This document shows positions 12,595 to 23,213 of a stretch of DNA of 64,000 nt, one piece after another (within the stretch, counting starts at the first letter, position 1; each line of letters opens with the position of its first letter). The notes beneath the pieces are model-generated. The model saw only the letters and a list, made by a program, of their open reading frames with translations. It did no database searches and was not told where the DNA came from. Location of the stretch: NCBI GenBank assembly GCA_008729055.1, contig SDUX01000001.1:2382623-2446622 (forward strand), read 5' to 3'. The stretch is from Pyropia haitanensis. Taxonomy: Eukaryota > Rhodophyta > Bangiophyceae > Bangiales > Bangiaceae. The position numbers and the translations under genes are program-made.

Positions 12595-13149
12595 TGTCGA
12601 CGATGCCGGCGGCGACGGCGGCAAGGACAGCGGCTCGGACGCGGTCGTCCTTGTCCATGACGGCTGCGCCTCCGCCTCTGCCACCGCCGACACGAGCTCC
12701 TCAGACGATGACGCGCTGCGGGCGGTGACCGCCACACCCGCCGCGGCCACCACCACCGCGGCGGCACCCGCAGCGGCGGCACGCTCCCGGCTCCTCCGCC
12801 GCCTCCGTGGCGGCACGCCCCTCCCGCCCCGCCGCCGCCGCAACGGCCGCGCCGCCGCCGCCGCCACCGCCGCGTCCCCGCCGCCACCACCACCACCACC
12901 GCCGCCGCCGCATGACGCCGCCGCCGTGGCCGTCACCGCCAGTGAGGAGGACGGCGACGCCGCGTCACTGGCGGGGCGGCGGCCGCGGCGGCGGGGCGGC
13001 GGGCGGCGGGAGCGGCCGCCCCGACGCGGCCGCCGCGGGCGGTCCCCGTCGGCGTCGCCGGCCCGTGCCGACACCAACGCAGACGCGGACGCGGCCGCCG
13101 CCGCGGCCGTGGACGTGGACGTGGACGTGGACGTGGACGGGGACGTGGA

Positions 13150-13180
<31 letters not shown>

Positions 13181-13314
13181 GCCGCCGCCACCGCCAGTGG
13201 CGACCCGTCCCCGCCGCCGCCGCCGCGGCGGGCGGCCGCCCGCGTGGGGCGGCTGCCCCGCCAGGAACGACGTCGCGGACGCACCCCATCGCCGCCACCA
13301 GGCGCGGCGGTGGC

Positions 13315-13348
<34 letters not shown>

Positions 13349-13636
13349 CGGCCGCGGCGGCCACGCCGCGGCGCGGCGGCGGCGGCAGCGGCGGCGGCGG
13401 CGGCGGCGACGTCCATGGCGGCCGTTGTTGACTCAGACACGGACGGTGACGGCGGTTGGGACGGTGGCGGTGGTGGTGGTGGTGGCGGCGGTGAGGCGGC
13501 GGCCACCCGTCGTGGCGGCAGCCGACAGCCGGTATGGGCGGCGGGGGGTGACGGGGATGGGCGGCGGGGGGGGGGTGACGCGCCACGCGCGCGTGCGGCG
13601 CCGCGGCGTGGCGGCGGCAGCGTCGGCGGCAGCGGC

Positions 13637-13668
<32 letters not shown>

Positions 13669-14072
13669 CGGCGGCGGTGGTGGTTGGGGTGTGGGTGGCG
13701 GCGGCGGCGGTGGCGCCGCCGACGCGAGCGACGGCGACGGCGACGGTGGCGCCGCCGCTGCCGACGCGCCCGCCGCTGGCGATACGGGCGGCGTGGCCGG
13801 TGCGGGCGGCGGCGGCGGCACCACCGACGGCACCGACGGCGATGCGCCTGCCGCCGTCGGCGAGGCCGCCGCCGTGGACCCCCCCCCGGCGGGGACAACC
13901 GCCCTCTCCCCCCCCACCTCCCCCCCCGCGTGCGCTAGCCCCCCCCGCAACACCACCCCCCCCGATACGCCCCGCTCCACCAGCGACGGCTCCCTCTGTA
14001 GCGACCCCCTCGCAACGCCCGCCGCGGCCATGCCGCCCACCACCCGTGCGGTCCCGACGGCCGGCGACGGCG

Positions 14073-14103
<31 letters not shown>

Positions 14104-15655
14104 TGGCGGTGGTGGTGGCGGTGGCGGTGGCGGTCGGCGCGTCGGCCCGCGGTGGCGGCTGGGCCGCGCGCCACCCGCGGCGGCGGCGGCGGTGACGACC
14201 GCCACGGCGGCGACGCTCCGCTCCCGGCGGCGGCCGGCGACGCGGTCCCGCGCGTGGGGGGGGGTGACGGCCGCGGCGGCACCCGCGGCAGTGGCGGCAC
14301 CAGCGGCACCAGCGGCAGTAGCGGCGGCGGCGGCGGCGGCGGCGGCGGTGACGGCGGCGGTACCGCCGTCACCGCCGCCGCCGCTGCCGCCGCCGCCGTC
14401 GTTGGACTTGGAGGATGGGGGCGGCGGTGGTGGCGGCGGCAGTGACGGGGAGGCGGTGGCCGCGACGGACGCGGAGGTGGCTGGCGGGTCGGTCGCCAGG
14501 GCGGCGCCCCGTGCCGACGGCGGCACGCCCGTGGCGGCGGCGGCTGCCGCGTTGGTGGCGGCGGCAGCGGCGACCGACGCGCGGGCTGACGGGCGTGGCT
14601 CCCCGGCCGACGGGCGTGGCTCTCTGGCCGACGCGCCTGCCTCCTCAGCCACCGTTGGTGGCTCCCCAGCCGTCGCCGGTGGCTCCCCAACCGTCGTCGG
14701 TGGCTCCCCGGCGGATGCCGCAGTCTCCCCGCCGGCGGACGTTGCCGACGCCCCGACCGGCGCAACTGCCGCGCTCGGCCCAGACCCCCCTGCCAGCGGC
14801 CGTCCTGGGCGCCGACCCGACGGCGTCGGCGCCCCCGTCGACTCCCCCCCCGCCGCCGCCGCCGCCAATGGCACGCCCGGCACCCCCCCCCCCATCCCGT
14901 CCGCCCCAGCCGCGGCCGGCGGCGACCGGCCGGTGGGGACCCCCGCTGCCGCGACGCCACCCCGCGGCGGCAGCACGTCCCCGTCGGTCGACGGCGGCGG
15001 CCCGCCGTCGACGGCCGCCGCCGACAGCCACCCCGTGTCACCGGCGCGGTCGGCTGCGGCGGCGGCCGCCGCCGCGGTCGCCGCACCCGCCGCCGCGCTC
15101 ACCCCCGCTGACGGCCTGGACGGCAGCACGCCGCCGCCATCGCCGCGAGCGTCGCCAGCAGCGGCGGCAGCCACGGCGGCGCGATTGTTGGCACCCGCGT
15201 CGCCGGCGGCGGCGTCGCCGCCCGCATCGTCGTTGCCGTCGGCGGCGACGCCGGCCGACACGCCGCCGTCGGCGGGCCCACCGTCGGTGCCGTCAGCGCC
15301 AACCGCCACACGGGCGCTCACGTTTGTCGACGACGCGTCGGCAGCGTCGGCGTCCGCCTCACCCGTGCCGGCGTTGGGGGCGCCGCCCGCGGCGGCGCGG
15401 CCGGGCGGGTCGCCAGCGGCTGGGGAGGGCACGCCCGCGGCGGGGAGTCGCCCCCTGTGGGTCACCGCCGCCCGCACACCACCGTCGGCCTTGGCGGCAG
15501 CGACGCCGCCGTCGGCCGCCGCATCGACGACGGCCGCGGCCGCCGCGACGGCGGCGTCCCCGCCGTCCACTGCCGCGGCGCCGTCCGTGTCACCGGCGGG
15601 TGCCACCACCGTATCCGTGGCAGACGCGGCGGCGGCAGCCGAAGCGGCGGCAGCA

Positions 15656-15695
<40 letters not shown>

Positions 15696-17468
15696 TCGAC
15701 GCCAACGTCGACGACGGCGGCGACGTGGACGACGCGGCGCGGCCGCCATCGGCGGGCAGCAGCCCCGCAACGCCCGCGGGCCCCGCGTCGCCCGGCTTTG
15801 ACTTTGACGACTCCCCGCTGGCGTCCCCGTTGGTCACTGCCCCGCGTGGCGGCGGCGGCGGCGCCGCCGCCGCCCCGTCCGACGGCGACGCTGACGTCGA
15901 TGCGGTGGCCGCGGCGTCGACGGGCGGCTCGGCGGTCACGGCCGCGGCGGTGCCCGCCGCGGCGGTGGCGGACGTGGCGCCACGGGCGGAAGCGGCGGTG
16001 GCGGCGCCGGCAGCGTCGGTGGTGGTGGGCGCGGCGGTGGCGGCACCATCAGCGGCGGTGGAAGCGGCGGCGGCGGCACACGCGGCGGCGGCGACACGAG
16101 CGGCGGCGGTGACACGAGCGGCGGCGGGGGCGTCTGCCGCCACGCCCACGGCCATGTTGGTGACCCTCCCCGGTGGTCCGCCGCCGCCCCTGCCTGCCGT
16201 CGCAGCCACAACCCCGGCGGGCGCTGCGGTCATCGACCCCCCCGTCCCCGTGCCACCCGCCACCACCACACCACTCCCAACCGCGGCCACGGCAGCCGCA
16301 CCGGCGGTGGCGTCCGTCTGCTGCCCCCCCCCCCCCCCCCAAGACCCACGCCCCCCACCCGCGCCGCCGCCACGGTGGCGGCAGCGACAGCAGCAGCAGC
16401 ACCCCCCCCCCCCCCAGCCGGCACCTCACCGCCGCCCTCGCCGCCGTCGACGCGGACACGGCGGCGGCGCAAGCGCGCGTCGCGGCCACCGCCGCCGCGG
16501 CGGCCGCGTCCATCCGGTCGGCCTACGCCGCGCTGCGGGTGGCGTTGCCGGCCGCGACGCTCGGCCGGCGGGTGGGGTGGGGGGGGGCGGGGCTCCCCGC
16601 CGCGCTCGCCGACGCCGACGCCGCCGCGCGCGTCACCGCCGCCCGTGCCGCCGCCACGGCTGCCGCCGCGGTGGGTTGGATGGGGGGGGCGGGGGGGGGG
16701 GTGTGGATCCGGCCGGATGGAAAGGAGAACGTGGTGCCGGGGGGGGGGGGGGGGGGGGCGCCGCGGCCGCCGCCCGCCAAGGGCGGCGACGCCGCCGCCG
16801 CGGCGGCGGCGGCGGCGGCGGCGGCGGCCGACGCGGTCGCCACGGCGGCGGCGGCGGCGGCGGGGGTCCTCCCCCCACGGCCGGTGCTGGCGGTGGTGGA
16901 CGTGGTGCCCCCCCCGGCGCCAACGGCGTCGTGGCGGCCACGCCGCGGCGGCGCGGCGGGTTCCCCCCCCCAAGGGCGCCGCCGCCACCCCCGCCGGCCG
17001 GCCCACCGACGCGGCCGCCGCGGCGGCAACCGCCGCGGCGGCAGCGGCGGCAGCGACCGCCGCCGCCGTTGCGGGTGCCGACCCGGCCGCCGCCGCCGCG
17101 GCGGTGCCGCCCGCGACGCCCGTCGCGGGGCTCCTCGCCGCCGCCATGGCCGTCCGTACCCCCGTTACCACCCGCCGGCGGCGGGGTACACCCGCCACCG
17201 CCACCGCCGCTGCCGCCACCGCCGGTGCCGCGTCGGCGCGGCGTGGCAGGGGGGGGGGGGGGTGGGTGGCCGCCCCGCCCGGCGGGCGCCACGCCCGCCC
17301 GTGCCGGGCGAGCTGCTCTTTTCCGTTCGTGGCAGCCCGGTGGTGGTGGAGCCACCGGGGGGGGGGGGGGGGGGGGGGTTGCTCACCCCGCGTGTGGGGG
17401 GGGGCGGCCGCTGCGGGGGTGGCCAACGCCGGGGGGGGGGAGGGGGGGGGGGGGGGGGGAGGGCGTGA
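11633..17468 (+). CDS. Very large low-complexity Ala/Gly/Pro/Asp protein (hypothetical)
   Basis: The start ATG at 11633 sits in a good context (ccATGGCG) after a pyrimidine/AG stretch. The N-terminus MARLAPAGRPRVTRSRGVS is followed by His/Pro and poly-Ala tracts. A more ordinary segment follows at about 12148-12430 (SAVPKADLERALSAAVREAQ, then YRANYTKLPPPAWWVPAAVI). A long disordered-looking middle then has Asp-Val repeats, RRGRRGR-type basic patches and FDFDDSPLASPL. Near the end there is a helix-like AALAAVDADTAAAQARVAAT and a KEN motif (IRPDGKENVVP), which is a known APC/C degron type, though one copy proves nothing. The 3' end changes frame at C/G runs 16324-16340, 16402-16415, 16908-16915, 16963-16971 and 17249-17262. 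One added base at each gives a continuous 1946-codon frame. The exact C-terminus is uncertain. An equally long antisense frame exists but lacks the ordinary segments. Family not recognised. Confidence 0.45.
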
Positions 17469-17529
17469 GGTGGGGGGGGGGGGGGGGGCGACGCGGCTGC
17501 CCTCGTGGCGGTGGTGCGCCGACGGTGGG

Positions 17530-17562
17530 TTTTTTTTTTTCTGGTTTTTTCTTTTTTTTCTT
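17530..17562 (+). other. T-rich tract downstream of a plus-strand gene
   Basis: T runs interrupted by CTGG and C, about 60 bp after the presumed stop of the large low-complexity gene. Similar T-rich tracts lie downstream of the dehydrogenase gene (60330-60357, plus) and, as A-rich plus strand, downstream of the 31891-37860 minus-strand gene (31141-31181). A role in 3'-end formation is inferred from position only. Confidence 0.3.
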
Positions 17563-17902
17563 GTGCGCGTCCTCGTCGTGCGGTTTGGGTGGTCGCGGCG
17601 GTGGTCGCGGCAGCACCGTGCGTGTGCACCCGCGGGGGTGGTGGCAGAGGCGGGCGCCGTGTGTCCCCGACGAGCCGGGTCGACACACGCAACAGGCACG
17701 CCCCTATGCACGGCGTGCGGCCGGGGGGTGACAGCACAGCACGCGGACGACGGCGAGGTTTGCGGCGGCGGCGGCCGACGAGCCAGCCGCCAAGCCGGGC
17801 AAGCACCCAAACTACGCACCTGTGTACAGGACAGAGAATACCTCAGGGTGTCTGCCGCACGCTCCCGCTCCCCCCCACTCGCCGGGTCCCCCCCGTGAAC
17901 CC

Positions 17903-18798
17903 TCACGACGCCCCTCCGCCCGCCGCCGACAGCGGCGTCGACATGCGGGCAATCAGGTACCACTCCCCATTCTTGGCCTCAAACACGTTGGTCGCCTGCA
18001 TCAGCACCGTCACCTCCGTCGACGGCCGCGGGGACCACCGGTCGCCGCCGCCGCCGCCGCCGCCGCCCCCTCCGCCGCGGCCAGAACCTCCCGGCGACCC
18101 CTCCCCCCCCGGCGGCTCGGAGCGGGGCGGCAGCTCGCCCGCCCCATCCCACGTGACCACCTCCACCGCGGTACACCACGCGAGCACCCCCCGCACCACC
18201 ACCCGCACGTCACGCACCGACGTGACGGGCACCCCCCCCTCCTCCCACTCGGCGGCCATGGCGCCCACGACCGCCTGGTAGCCCACCGCCGGCGGCCGGA
18301 GCGCGCCCACATACACCACCGACGGGGAGCGGGCCCACGCGGCGGCCACCGACGCCACGTCCCCCGCGTCGAGCGCCGCGTACAGCCGCATCGTCGTCTG
18401 GAAGACGCGCACCACCGACGGCGCGCCGAGCGCGGCGATCGCGTCGCGGGCGGTCGCGGCGGCGCCAAAGTCTTCGGCCGCCACGGCGGTGGCGAGCGTC
18501 GCCTCCAGGCCCGCCAGCGCCTCGTCCGCCTCCTGCTCGGCCGACCGCCAGGGGGTGGACCACGGGTAGAGGGCGGCGCGGGTGGTGGCGGCGCCACCCC
18601 CACCACCGCCACCCGTTGGGGGGGGGGGGAGGGCGGAGGACACCTGCCAGGGAGGCGACGCACGGGGGGGGGAGTGCCCCGCCAGCGGCACGCGCGGCAG
18701 CCGCCGCCGCGGACGGCGGCCGCGGCGGCGCGGCGCCACGGGGTGGCGGGGGGCACAAACGCAACGGCGGGGGCGGCCGGCGCCACCGCCGACGCCAT
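17903..18798 (-). CDS. Plastid-type protein with UVR motif and SnoaL/NTF2-like domain
   Basis: ATG at 18798 opens a transit-peptide-like leader (MASAVAPAAPAVAFVPPATP, then an RR/RCRW-type basic stretch). After a Gly-rich linker comes a UVR-type helix (EATLATAVAAEDFGAAATAR, then DAIAAL), matching the A-x-EDF-xx-AA-xx-RD pattern. A SnoaL/NTF2-like fold follows: LYAALDAGDVASVAAAWARS, then VRGVLAWCTAVEVV and NVFEAKNGEWYLIARMSTPL. A Gly/Ser insertion separates the last strands. The function is unknown; such domains serve as small-molecule binding or assembly modules in plastid proteins. The leader and body frames are joined by one added base in the 9-base run at 18664-18672 (plus-strand G), giving 298 aa. 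It converges with the preceding plus-strand gene. Confidence 0.7.
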
Positions 18799-21700
18799 GG
18801 CCGCGTCGTGAGCCCGCAGCGACCAGCGCGACCCCAGCGCGCCGAGGCGAACGGCCTCGGCCACGGTGGTGGGAAGAGTGGAAGCAGGGGGGGGAGGGGG
18901 GAGTGGGGGGAAAGACAGGGGGGGGGGCGGGGATGTCAGAGTGGAGAGAGCCAATGGACGGAGAATGGGGAGGGAGGCGGTGGCGGGCAGACGGGCGGCA
19001 CAGGGTGCGTCGGCCCCACTGCCGGCCGCCGCTGTACGGTCCGCGTACGCCACCACGAGGGAGGACAGGGCCCCTACGAGCAAGGCGAAGCGCCGGCAGG
19101 GACGGCCGTTCCTGCACCGCGTCGCGTCGGTCAGCGAGCGCAGCGTGCGAGCGGTGGGCAGCGCGGCGACCCACCGCGGTGCAAAGAGCGCCGACGGCGT
19201 GACGGGGCAAGCGACACTGTCGCGGCGGCGCGAGCGGGGCGGAAGAGGAGGGGGGGGGGAGTGGAAGCAGGACAAGACGGCTGGCTATCCGCGCTGGATG
19301 GGACAGGCCCGCGGTACAGGGTGGGGTACAGTATGTGCGGTGCTCCAATTAGCGACAGTCGCAATCCGTGTACTAGAGTTATGTCAAAGTACACCTAGTT
19401 CCACGATACAGCCTTCCCGCTCGGACGACGACGAAATTCCCCCGACGGGGATCCACACTGCAGGAGATTCCACGTTCGCGCCACTAAGTGCGTCAAGGCT
19501 GTCGCATGCAAAAGTACTTTCGCAAGCGGATGGCCGTGTGCCGCTGGCCTCCCGCACCCCCCTCCTCCTGCGTCAACCTCGCGGCGCGCTGGATGCATGT
19601 TGTCATTCGGTGTGGTGGGCGGGGGTGTGACGGGAGAGGGGCCTTCCGAACTCCGGGGGACAGGTGGGCTCGTGGCGTCCGTTGCGGCAACAGACATGCG
19701 GACGCAGAGGCGTGAAGATGGGAGGCGTCCGTGGTGGTGGCGGTGGCCTCGAAGTGGGGTGCGTCTTGCCATCCGTCAAGGTCGTGGTGCCGCAATCGCC
19801 TATAGCTGCTGTAGACCCATACCAACCTGGATCAAAGTCAGGTCTTGAGGCGCAGTCTGCACGCCTCCTGCCAACATGGACTTCTCTCTGTCGCTACCCT
19901 CTCTTCTCTCTTTTTCTGTTTCTTCGTTCGCGCCGCGATAGGGTCACTCCATCGGGGTCACCTTCATAGACGTTGCCGTCACCATCCTTGCTGCATGCGT
20001 TCCGCTACCGCCTTGTCCGGAATTCGGCGGCAGCGGTGGGGGGGAGGGTGTGCGATACAGAAGGCACCGACGGGGTCACCGTCCGTCGAGCGGAGTGCGC
20101 GAGAGCGGCCGGTACCGCATCACGCTGTCCACAATGAAGGGGACATCAGCTGGGGGTGTCTGCTACAGCTGGCTGATCCGAGAGAGAGGGCTCCAAGGGA
20201 GCACGGGTGGTCTGGTGGTACAGTAGAACACGGGTGCTGCGTTGAATACCCCCGACAGACGAAGCAGGGAGACGGCCATTTCACGGCGAGAGAAGTGTTG
20301 GCTGGAGAACGGGAGCCTCCAAAACCCATGGATCACTCCTGGTCAATTCGTTTTACTCACCCACGTACGATCGTCCAATCAAAGGTCATCTCAATATCAT
20401 GTGGAGTGGCATCCATGGAAGACGACACCTCATTGGCTATGACGGCTACCTCTACTACACAGAAGTGGCGTCACATATGACCTTTCGGTGGCCCCACGTT
20501 TAGCCGACGCGTCGCACGAGCCGGTGCGTCACCAGCGGCCGTCGGTGACGCAGCCATGTTGGCCCGCCAATCATTGGCTGCGAGCGGCTGCGATTTTTCT
20601 CTCATATCTAGATTGGTGCGTCATCACCGCTGACATCGACCACTCGTGGCTACCGACGCGGGGTCTGCGATGGCCCTCGAGAGGTTCGCGCACGGCGACG
20701 GTGTCAAGGCGACTTCCCGGCGACGAGGTGGGGCGCTGGCGGCCTGGTCCACTGGTCTACGCCAACCGGGCCCGAGGACACGGCCTGCCGCGGACAACCA
20801 CAAGCGAGGGGCTGTCGTGGAGGGGTGACCCTCCACGGGGAGCACCCTGTGGGGCCCTCACCCCCATCAGGTCTCGTAGGCTTCCATTTGCATGCACCGT
20901 TTACACCAATCGCTGCAGGCGGCCCGACCTGTGGGGCGGGGCGCACCGCCCCTGCTTCCCTCTCAACGTTACCGCCCGCCGCGTCCCCATCACTGTAGAC
21001 TGGCGGCACAATACGCGATGGGTGACCACCGATCCACACCCCACTCGCACGTTCTTGTGGCGGGCGGCGCAACTGCACGCGAACGTCGAACGGGGCGGTG
21101 CGACTGTCCATCCACGGAAGGGGGTGAGAAAGAAAACGGCGGTCGACCACAGCGCCCGCCCCCCGCGACCTCGCCTCCGCGACTAACTCCCCACGCGAAC
21201 GGCTGGGATGGCGTGGGCCTTGTCTGAATTTTCTTCAGCTGCGTCCCCCTCCCCCCCCTAGCCGCACCCGTGCGAGGGGTGCTGCGCACAATTCCGCCTT
21301 GTACTCGTCCGTCCGCGGCACTGCGAACGCCGCGTCTGGAGGCGGCCAGGTGTCCGTCTGTCTGCCAGCGCGACCGCCCGGTCGTGGCGGTGCGCCGCGG
21401 CGTGCGCTGGCCAAAAAGAGAGCCCCGGTGGCGTCGCCGTGGACCACTCACCCGCCCCCACACGCGGGTCCGCGCGCGTCCTGTACTCGGCGCGAGCCGG
21501 AGGGGGGCGCCAGCAACCCTCGCAGTCGCGGGGGACCCCCCGACGCAGGGGGCCTCCCCACTCCCACCCGAAACTCGGCACAGCGGTGTCTGCCCAGGAA
21601 GGTCGAGGCGACACGACGGGTGGGCGGAGGTCCGCCGCTGTAATCCCTCGCACCTTTCACGATGGACACAGCTGGGGACCACCGGCGAGGTGAAAATCCG

Positions 21701-23213
21701 CCCTCGCCGCCCCACCCCCACCGGCCCCCCCGCGCACCCACGAGGGCTCATTCTCGGGCTGCCTGCCATTCAACGGGCCCGCCGTTTCTTCCGGTGGCGG
21801 GCGGCCAGATTTTGGCGCGAGCCACTGACGTGCGCGCATGCGGGCCGCGTTCGAAAACAGGCCCAGCAGAGGGGCACGACGGAGCGGAGGTGTGTGGTTG
21901 TAGGTCGAGGGAAGCCGCTTGAGAGGGGGCTTTGCGACAGGGCGTGGCGAGGCTGGCTGCCTCCAGCGCGCCCCCCCCCCAGGGGCGGCCAGTTGGGCGT
22001 AAAATCCGGCTGGGAGCAGCTGCTCTCCCCCACTCGCTGTCGACGACCAACCTCTCTGCCCTGCCGGTGCCACCCCCCCGCTCCCCCCGCCACCACGCTC
22101 GCGCACGCTGCCCCCGTCAACGTAACGACCAGCCGCGCGTCCCCGTCCGAGGTCCCGCCGTGGCACACCGTCCCTCGCTGCGCCACCCCCCCTTCCTCCC
22201 CCCCCCCCGCCTGCCTGAAGCCCCCGACCGGACGACGTCCCTGCTGCCGACACGCTGCTCCCTCGCGGCGCGGTTGACCATCCACGCGCGCGGTCCGCCC
22301 CCGGCCGGCCGGCCGGCCGAACCCCCCCTGCCCACACGCACAACACCGTGGCGGTATCTGCCGCTGCCGCCTGCTCGTCCACGTTGCGCCCTTGCCTGGC
22401 GCGGCCGCTGCTCGTGGGAAACGGCGGCGGGGCGGTGGTCGAGTAGGGCTCGCACGCCGGGCCTGTCGTCGTGAGGGGGTGTGGGTGGGGAGGTTGCGAG
22501 CGGGAGCGGCGTTTCCTCTTGTTTGCGGGGCGGAAGGTGCGCCACGCCCCGGCGTTGACACCAACCCCGACGCGGGTGGCGGGTCCGTCTGGGAGGGCGG
22601 TCTCGTCGCCGCGCGGGGGGCTGGGCGGGACCCTCGCGGCGCCGGCGGGTGGGACGCCGAGGCCGGCTACGTCGGCGCCCCTGCGCCGGCCGGCGGCCGC
22701 CTCCGTCGCGGCGCGCCCGACGACGGCGGCCGCCCGAGAGGGGGTGCCTGCAGCGCGGTCGACGCCGTGGCCGGCGTTTTCTCTCGGACGTCAGGTCGGG
22801 GCACACCCGTGCGCGCGGCGGTACCACCCGCGGCCGGCCGCCCCCCCCCCCCCCCCCCCCCCCCCGCATCCCCTCCTCGTGCCGAGCGGGGCGGTTGACA
22901 TTTGTCTCTGTCAACCAACCGCGGCGCGGCGCGACCGGCCAGTGTCCCCTCGGTGCCCCACCCCGCGCGCGCCCCCGCCACCGCCTACCCGCGTCCGCGC
23001 CCGAGCTTCTTGCCGCCGGGTGATCCATTGCGTGCCCGTCGTGCTCCGCGACCCCGCCGCCGTCGCGCCTCGCCCGCACCCGCGTGCTCGACGCGTCCCG
23101 GCCACGCCTCCGGCGACCCCTGCTGCCGCGCGGACCGCCGCTGGCCCGCGGTGGTCGTCACCCCCCCTCGGCGGCGTCGGTGACGCGGGTGCCGGCGGCC
23201 GCGCGCGCGCACG
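18799..23213. other. Long intergenic region with CCAAT-rich, lower-GC island
   Basis: I find no supported gene. From about 19300 to 20700 the GC drops and CCAAT/ATTGG boxes recur (near 20371, 20433 and a palindromic ccaatcattgg at 20566). Several frames here are open for 150-260 codons but show neither domain nor consistent codon bias. From about 21200 to 23200 the GC rises again up to the start of the coiled-coil gene, with a long C run near 22850-22865. The island could hold promoters or non-coding RNA, which I cannot resolve. Confidence 0.4.

Noticed and set aside
12232..16290. 1352-codon open frame on the minus strand
   Set aside because: Antisense to the large low-complexity gene. It consists almost only of Ala/Ser/Gly/Pro tracts. 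In DNA this GC-rich, stop codons are rare in antisense frames, and the ordered segments make sense only on the plus strand.
18799..23213. Several 150-330-codon frames in the long intergenic region
   Set aside because: Frames overlap on both strands, lack domains and do not show third-position GC bias beyond the local background.
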